A DNA stretch of 19,042 nt. It comes from Streptomyces sp. NRRL F-5123 (GTDB taxonomy: Bacteria; Actinomycetota; Actinomycetes; Streptomycetales; Streptomycetaceae). Below, piece after piece: positions 14,960-19,042 of this stretch (position 1 is its first letter; the number at the start of each line of letters is the position of its first letter). Location of the stretch: NCBI RefSeq assembly GCF_000721495.1, contig NZ_JOHY01000087.1:1-19042 (forward strand). Reading direction: 5' to 3'. The translations under genes and the position numbers were made by a program. Below the pieces are notes generated by a model. The model did not search any database and was not told the origin of the DNA. It saw only the letters and a program-made list of their open reading frames with translations.

Positions 14960-15880
14960 TCACTTCACGGCGCCGGCCATGACCCCGTTGACGAACTGCC
15001 GCTGGAAGGCGAAGAAGACCGCCAGCGGGATGACCATCGACACGAAGGCGCCGGGCGCCAGGATGTCGATGTTGTTGCCGAACTGCCGCACCTGCTGCTG
15101 CAGCGCCACCGTGATGGGCTGCGAGTCGCTGTCCGCGAAGATCAGCGCGACCAGCATGTCGTTCCACACCCACAGGAACTGGAAGATGCCCAGCGACGCG
15201 ATCGCCGGGCCGCCCAGCGGCAGCACCACCCGCAGGAACAGCCGCAGCTCGCCCGCGCCGTCCAGCCGCGCCGCCTCCAGCAGCTCGCGCGGGATCTCCG
15301 CGAAGAAGTTCCGCAGCAGGAAGATCGCGAACGGCAGCCCGAAGGCGGTGTGGAAGAGCACCACCCCGGAGATGTCGCCGAAGATCCCGATGTCGCCGAA
15401 GAGCTTCGCCACCGGGATGAGCGCCACCTGCACCGGCACCACGAGCATCGCCACGACCGCGATGAACCACCAGTCGCGGCCGGGGAAGTCCATCCAGGCG
15501 AAGGCGTAGCCGGCGAGCGCGCCGATCACCACGACCAGCAGCGTGGCCGGAACGGTGATCAGCGCGGTGTTCACCAGCGAGTCGGTGACGGCGTGGTTGT
15601 CCAGCAGCGTGCGGTAGTTGGTCACCGTCAGCTGCGAGGGCGAGGTGAAGACCTTCCACCAGCCGCTCGCCGCGATGTCGGTCGGGGTGCGCAGGCTGGA
15701 CAGCAGCAGGCCCACCGTCGGCAGCAGCCAGAACAGGCCCACCACCAGCAGCACCACCCGCACCAGCCCGCCGCTCGCCAGCTCCGCCAGCCGCGCCCCG
15801 AGCCGCCGGCCGGGCCGCTCCGCGGGCTGCGCCGAGCGCACCGGCTCCACCGCGGGTCCCGCGGTCGCGTCCGCGCTCAT
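14960..15880 (-). CDS. Sugar ABC transporter permease, MalG-like
   Basis: A 306-residue inner-membrane permease with six predicted membrane segments (about 40-62, 103-128, 138-160, 172-190, 226-248, 275-293). The cytoplasmic EAA loop, EAARLDGAGELRLFLRVVLP (202-221), with the conserved Gly, docks the ATPase subunit. Length and the C-terminal QRQFVNGVMAGAVK ending are typical of the MalG class. The ATG at 15880 overlaps the stop of the upstream permease (ATGA) and has a strong AAGGAGG site inside that gene, so translation is coupled. Together with the MalF-like partner it forms the channel of a sugar importer. The sugar cannot be read from the permease. No ATPase gene follows, so a shared MsiK-type ATPase encoded elsewhere is the likely energiser. 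Confidence 0.93.
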   Translation of the reverse strand: MSADATAGPAVEPVRSAQPAERPGRRLGARLAELASGGLVRVVLLVVGLFWLLPTVGLLLSSLRTPTDIAASGWWKVFTSPSQLTVTNYRTLLDNHAVTDSLVNTALITVPATLLVVVIGALAGYAFAWMDFPGRDWWFIAVVAMLVVPVQVALIPVAKLFGDIGIFGDISGVVLFHTAFGLPFAIFLLRNFFAEIPRELLEAARLDGAGELRLFLRVVLPLGGPAIASLGIFQFLWVWNDMLVALIFADSDSQPITVALQQQVRQFGNNIDILAPGAFVSMVIPLAVFFAFQRQFVNGVMAGAVK

Positions 15881-17262
15881 CGGCGTCCCTCCTTCCGCAG
15901 CCGCCGGATGTTGAAGATCATCACCGGCAGCACCAGCAGCAGCAGGATCACGCCGATCGCGCTGCCCACGCCCTGGTTGTTGCCGCCGCCGAAGGACGAC
16001 AGGTACAGCTGCAGCGCCAGCACGTTGGCGTCCTGCTGGCTGTCGCCCGGCGCGATGATGTAGACGAGGTCGAAGATCTTCAGGACGTTGATCATCAGCG
16101 TGACGGTGACCACCACCAGCACCGGTGCCAGCAGCGGCACCGTGATCCGGCGGAAGACCTGCCATTCGTTGGCGCCGTCCACCCGTGCCTGCTCCAGCAG
16201 CTCGCGCGGCATCCCGGCCAGGCCCGCCGCGATGAGCACCATCGCGAAACCGGCCCACATCCAGATGTACGACGCGATGATCGACGGCGTCACCAGGCTC
16301 GGACCGAGCCAGTTGATGCCCTCGTACTTGCCGGAGAAGTTCGACGCGGGCAGCCGCAGCTGCGCGCCGACCGCGTCCGCGGGCAGCTCGTACGTGCCGT
16401 CCTTGCCGGTCTTCGCCGACGCGACGACCTTGCCGTCCTTGACCGCCTGCACCTTCACACCGGACAGCGCCTTCTCGCCCGGGTCGATCTTCCCCGGGGT
16501 GCCCGTGCCGCCGGGCCGGAAGTCCAGCCACACCGTGCCGGTGACCGCACCGGACTTCGGCGCCGCCGGCTTGGCGTCCCGGGCGCCCGAGGGCACCTTG
16601 TTCTGCGGGATGCCGACGAGCGGCAGATCCGCGGGGGTGTCCGCGGCGGCCTTCGCCTGCGACGTGAACGAGCCGCCCGCGGACGGCTTCAGGTCGCTGT
16701 TCGGCCGAGGTCTCGCGCCCGGGTAGGCCGCCGAGTCGCTGAAGGTGTCATGGATCGCCACCACCACCGCGTTGGCCACACCCTGGTCCGGGTCCTGCTC
16801 GTACACCAGCCGGAAGATGATCCCCGCGGCCAGCATCGAGATCGCCATCGGCATGAAGACGACGAGCTTGAACGCCGTGCCCCAGCGCACCTTCTCCGTC
16901 AGCACCGCGAAGACCAGGCCGAGCGCCGTCGCCACCGTGGGCGCGACCAGCACCCAGACGACGTTGTTGCGCACCGCCGTGAGGATGCCGTGGTCGCTGA
17001 AGACCGTGCCGAAGTTCTTCAGCCCCACGAAGGCGCTGTCGTCCGCGTCGTACAGGCTGCGCTTGACGGTGTAGACGATCGGGTACGCCACCAGCGCGCC
17101 CAGCAGTACCAGCGCGGGCAGCAGGAAGAGCGCCGCCACCCACGGCCGGGTCACCGTCACACCGCGCCGGGGCCCCTTGGCGGGCCCCGGCGGGGGCGGG
17201 ACGGCGGCGCCACCGCCGCCGCCCGCCCCCGCGGTGGCGTCCGCCACCGATGCCGGGGCCAC
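15877..17262 (-). CDS. Sugar ABC transporter permease, MalF-like, with inserted Ig-like domain
   Basis: A 461-residue permease, about 150 longer than usual for actinobacterial MalF-type subunits. Membrane segments lie near 42-62, 100-121, 132-152, 328-348, 377-395 and 434-452. The EAA loop is EQARVDGANEWQVFRRITVP (357-376). The extra sequence is one block (about 155-327) between the third and fourth segments, predicted to face outside. Within it, residues about 238-310 read GTVWLDFRP, GKIDPGEKALSGVKVQAVKDG and GKDGTYELP, the pattern of an SdrD-B/CNA-B or carboxypeptidase-regulatory Ig-like fold. Residues 12-34 are a Gly/Pro-rich cytoplasmic start. The GTG at 17262 lies 2 bp after the binding-protein stop. 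E. coli MalF also has a large external loop that contacts its binding protein, so a similar contact is a reasonable inference. Confidence 0.9.
   Translation of the reverse strand: MAPASVADATAGAGGGGGAAVPPPPGPAKGPRRGVTVTRPWVAALFLLPALVLLGALVAYPIVYTVKRSLYDADDSAFVGLKNFGTVFSDHGILTAVRNNVVWVLVAPTVATALGLVFAVLTEKVRWGTAFKLVVFMPMAISMLAAGIIFRLVYEQDPDQGVANAVVVAIHDTFSDSAAYPGARPRPNSDLKPSAGGSFTSQAKAAADTPADLPLVGIPQNKVPSGARDAKPAAPKSGAVTGTVWLDFRPGGTGTPGKIDPGEKALSGVKVQAVKDGKVVASAKTGKDGTYELPADAVGAQLRLPASNFSGKYEGINWLGPSLVTPSIIASYIWMWAGFAMVLIAAGLAGMPRELLEQARVDGANEWQVFRRITVPLLAPVLVVVTVTLMINVLKIFDLVYIIAPGDSQQDANVLALQLYLSSFGGGNNQGVGSAIGVILLLLVLPVMIFNIRRLRKEGRR
16333..16551 (-). other. SdrD-B/CNA-B-like Ig-fold domain within the permease
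   Basis: This encodes residues about 238-310 of the MalF-like permease. The marks of the fold are an opening GTVWLD strand, a D-P-G-E turn followed by ALSGVKVQAV, a short charged hairpin, and TGKDGTYELP before a closing strand. It is flanked by Pro/Ala/Ser-rich segments, as expected for a domain spliced into a loop. Composition matches the host gene, so recent transfer is not indicated. Confidence 0.65.
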
Positions 17263-17264
17263 CC

Positions 17265-18677
17265 TCAGCCCCCGTAAGCCTTGGCGGCGTCCGCCTCCAG
17301 CTTGGCCTGCGCGCCCGCGATGTCAGCGGGGTTGGCGAGGAAGTCCTGGAGGTCCTTCCACTCGCCCTGCCCCTTCGTGCCGCCGAAGGCCGCCGGCGCC
17401 TGGTCCGACATGTCGAAGCGGAAGTCGTCGCCCGCGCCGATCAGCGAGGTGGCGATGTTGCGCTGCACGTCGTCCGGGTACGCCGCCATGTCCAGGTTCT
17501 TGTTCGGCGACAGATAACCGCCGCCCTGTGCCCAGATCTTGGCCGCGTCCGGCGACGCGATGAACGTCAGCAGCGCCTGCGCCGCCGGGGTGTCCTTGAG
17601 GGCCACCGCCACGTCACCGCCGCTGACGACCGGCGCCTTGCCGCTGCCGACCGCCGGGAAGGCGAACTCCTTGGCGTCCGTGCCGACCTTCGCCTTGGTG
17701 TTGCCCGAGATGAACGCCGAGACGAAGTCGGCCTCGTAGACCATCGCGGCGGCCGGCGGGTTGCCGGTGAAGGTCTGCGTCACCGACTTCGGGAAGTCGG
17801 TCCCCAGCGCGCCCTTCGTGCCGCCCGCGATCAGGTCCTTCTTGCCGAACAGCTGGGCCAGCGTGGTCAGCGCGTCCTTGACGGACGGGTCCGTCCATTT
17901 GATCTTGTGCGCGGCCAGCTGGTCGTACTTGTCCGGGCCGGCCTGCGACAGGTAGACGTTCTCGAACCAGTCGGTGAGCGTCCAGCCGTCCGCGCCGCCG
18001 ATCGACACCGGCGGGGTGCCGGAGTCGAAGACGGTCTCGGCCGTCTTCAGGAAGTCGTCCCAGGTCTTCGGCTCCGTCGCTCCCGCGTTGCTGAAGGCGG
18101 AGGTGTTGTACCAGATCATCGACTTGTTGGACACCTTGGCGTAAATGCCGTACTGGGTACCCTTCCATGCGCCGAGATCCTGCCAGCCCTGGGAGAAGTT
18201 CTTCTGCAGCTCGGCCTTGGCCTGCGCGCCCAGCGGCTTGAGCCAGCCCTTGTCGGCGAACTGGTGCAGGACGCCGTTCTGCGCGAGGAACGCGACGTCC
18301 GGCGGGGCGCCGCCCTGGATCTTCGCGCCCAGGAAGGTCGACTGGCTGTCACCCGTCGGCACGAACGTGCTCTTCGCGCCGGTGCGCTTGTCGAACTCGT
18401 CCAGCACCTTCTGGAAGTTCTTCTGCTCCGGGCCCGTCCAGACCGCGGCCACTTCCAGCTTCTGGCCGTGCAGGTCGGGCAGTTGCAGCGCGCCGCCTGC
18501 GGCGCTGCTCGAACTCGCCGTGGAGCTGGGCGAGTTCTTCTTGTCCCCGTCGTCCTTCTTGTCGCCGCCGCAGGCCGCGGCGGTCAGCGCGAGGGCGGAC
18601 GCCGCCGCGGTTGCCACCGCTATGCGCGTAGCGCGGCGGAAAGCGGTTCTCTGCGGCTTGCCCTTTAACGTGTGCAT
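17265..18677 (-). CDS. Sugar-binding lipoprotein of ABC importer (SBP_bac_1)
   Basis: A 470-residue extracellular solute-binding protein. The signal peptide has a basic start (KGKPQRTAFRRATR), a hydrophobic core and the lipobox LTAAAC, with the lipid-carrying Cys at 36, so it is anchored to the outer face of the membrane. A Lys/Asp/Ser-rich linker (about 39-60) precedes the binding domain: LEVAAVWTGPEQKNFQKVLDEF, GAPPDVAFLAQNG, KVSNKSMIWYNTSAF, KTWDDFLKTAE and YEADFVSAFISG, all typical of family 1 carbohydrate-binding proteins. Aromatic residues (Trp, Tyr) suggest a sugar ligand, probably an oligosaccharide or glycoside. The ATG at 18677 has GAGGGG seven bases upstream. Codon 4 is TTA, so full translation should depend on the bldA tRNA. 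It is the first gene of the operon, followed by two permeases. Confidence 0.92.
   Translation of the reverse strand: MHTLKGKPQRTAFRRATRIAVATAAASALALTAAACGGDKKDDGDKKNSPSSTASSSSAAGGALQLPDLHGQKLEVAAVWTGPEQKNFQKVLDEFDKRTGAKSTFVPTGDSQSTFLGAKIQGGAPPDVAFLAQNGVLHQFADKGWLKPLGAQAKAELQKNFSQGWQDLGAWKGTQYGIYAKVSNKSMIWYNTSAFSNAGATEPKTWDDFLKTAETVFDSGTPPVSIGGADGWTLTDWFENVYLSQAGPDKYDQLAAHKIKWTDPSVKDALTTLAQLFGKKDLIAGGTKGALGTDFPKSVTQTFTGNPPAAAMVYEADFVSAFISGNTKAKVGTDAKEFAFPAVGSGKAPVVSGGDVAVALKDTPAAQALLTFIASPDAAKIWAQGGGYLSPNKNLDMAAYPDDVQRNIATSLIGAGDDFRFDMSDQAPAAFGGTKGQGEWKDLQDFLANPADIAGAQAKLEADAAKAYGG
18666..18668 (-). other. TTA (bldA-type) codon at position 4
   Basis: The fourth codon of the binding-protein gene is TTA, read on the minus strand. 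I found no other in-frame TTA in any gene of this window. In Streptomyces this codon is decoded by the developmentally regulated bldA tRNA. Confidence 0.85.
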
Positions 18678-18706
18678 CTCGCATCCCCTCAGTCCCGTGG
18701 CGTCCT

Positions 18707-18736
18707 GTCCTACGCCCGGTGAACTTCCCCCGGCAA
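18707..18736 (-). promoter_or_regulatory. Candidate sigma-70-type promoter of the ABC operon
   Basis: Read on the minus strand, TTGCCG (-35, 18736-18731) is followed after 18 bases by TAGGAC (-10, 18712-18707), five of six matches to the TAGGAT form common in streptomycetes. The predicted start near 18700 gives a leader of about 23 bases carrying the GAGGGG ribosome site. Confidence 0.5.
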
Positions 18737-18763
18737 GGCCGCGAACGCCGGGTCAGGGGTGCT

Positions 18764-18780
18764 GTGACCACTCCGTGATC
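18764..18780 (-). promoter_or_regulatory. Direct repeat upstream of the ABC promoter, possible regulator site
   Basis: On the minus strand, GATCAC (18780-18775) and GGTCAC (18769-18764) start exactly 11 bases apart, just upstream of the promoter. The spacing and TCAC core resemble units of the streptomycete PhoP box, but neither unit is a full match, so this is only a weak suggestion of an activator or repressor site. Confidence 0.2.
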
Positions 18781-18965
18781 TTGGCTCAAACCCGTCCGGG
18801 GGGTGCGGTGTTCCGCTTCGGGGGTGCGTGGGGCGGTGGTTTTTGCGACCTTCTGCCGGTGGGGGGTTGCTCGCGCAGTTCTCCGCGTCCCTGTTGTCAC
18901 CCGGCGGGGCATCGCGCTCTTGCGTCGGTGGGTGGGGTCGGGTGCCACTCCGGGGGTACCTCCTC

Positions 18966-19019
18966 GGAATGCGCGTTCACCCTCATCCGGAGTTGGTGCC
19001 GCGCTGGGAAGCGCATTCC
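18966..19019. repeat. 9-bp inverted repeat with 36-base spacer at right edge
   Basis: GGAATGCGC (18966-18974) and GCGCATTCC (19011-19019) are perfect arms. They could be two halves of a looped operator or a weak hairpin of a transcript outside the window. Nothing else identifies them. Confidence 0.35.
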
Positions 19020-19042
19020 TGCGGGGGCACCCCCGGATCGTC

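Larger units (their letters stand above)
18678..19042. other. Upstream control region of the ABC operon, no gene seen
   Basis: This 365-bp stretch contains no convincing coding sequence on either strand; open frames through it lack the local codon pattern and any recognisable motif. It holds a good promoter candidate at 18707-18736, an 11-bp-spaced direct repeat at 18764-18780, G-rich segments around 18798-18866, and a 9-bp inverted repeat near the right edge (18966-18974 and 19011-19019). A regulator gene could lie beyond the window. Confidence 0.6.

Noticed and set aside
18798..18866. A possible G-quadruplex upstream of the ABC operon
   Set aside because: G runs are present but separated by loops of 16, 5 and 27 bases, too long for a convincing canonical structure.
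18349..18948. A 199-codon minus-strand frame reaching into the upstream region
   Set aside because: It overlaps the binding-protein gene in another frame and the promoter, and has no motif; its second half is a shadow of the lipoprotein.

Overview
The window looks like chromosomal DNA of a Streptomyces or close relative. Base composition is extremely GC-rich, third codon positions are almost all G or C, GTG starts are common, and genes are packed with 4-bp start/stop overlaps. The only in-frame TTA leucine codon I found is near the start of one lipoprotein gene. I see no rRNA, tRNA, insertion sequence, phage gene or CRISPR array.

Layout, left to right. (1) Positions 1-236 hold no gene but contain two very long poly-C runs. 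(2) Positions 237-4907, minus strand, form a tightly coupled five-gene unit read right to left: a DUF2304 small membrane protein, a dolichyl-phosphate-mannose-synthase-like GT2 glycosyltransferase, a second GT2 glycosyltransferase with a tetrapeptide-repeat tail, a small SAM methyltransferase, and a polytopic DUF6020/GT-C-like membrane protein. (3) Positions 5031-9029, minus, encode a 1332-residue GT2 plus CDP-glycerol glycerophosphotransferase (TagF/TarF-like) fusion. (4) Divergent from it, 9217-11457, plus, is a second, smaller GT2-TagF fusion (746 aa). (5) Converging on that one, 11503-13752, minus, is a third GT2-TagF fusion (749 aa), its close paralogue; a nested inverted repeat spans the junction. 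(6) 13860-14822, minus, is a second SAM methyltransferase. (7) After a 137-bp spacer made mostly of inverted repeats comes a three-gene sugar ABC importer, 14960-18677, minus: binding lipoprotein, then MalF-like permease, then MalG-like permease, with no ATPase gene. (8) 18678-19042 holds its upstream control region.

How it fits together. Parts 2 to 6 look like a locus for a phosphodiester-linked cell-wall glycopolymer (teichoic-acid-like). TagF-like domains join polyol- or sugar-phosphate units, their attached GT2 domains add sugars, the DPM-like GT2, DUF2304 and GT-C-like proteins suggest lipid-phosphate-sugar transfer across the membrane, and the methyltransferases may decorate the polymer. 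Streptomyces are known to make such polymers (poly(diglycosyl phosphate), teichulosonic acid), but which one this is cannot be read from the sequence. The ABC operon is probably a separate unit.

The most unusual features are an Ig-like (SdrD-B/CNA-B-type) domain apparently inserted in an external loop of the MalF-like permease, the single TTA codon at position 4 of the binding protein (a possible bldA control point), three GT2-TagF fusions side by side, low-complexity repeat segments inside several glycosyltransferases, and the poly-C runs. All functions are inferred by reading motifs; no database search was possible.
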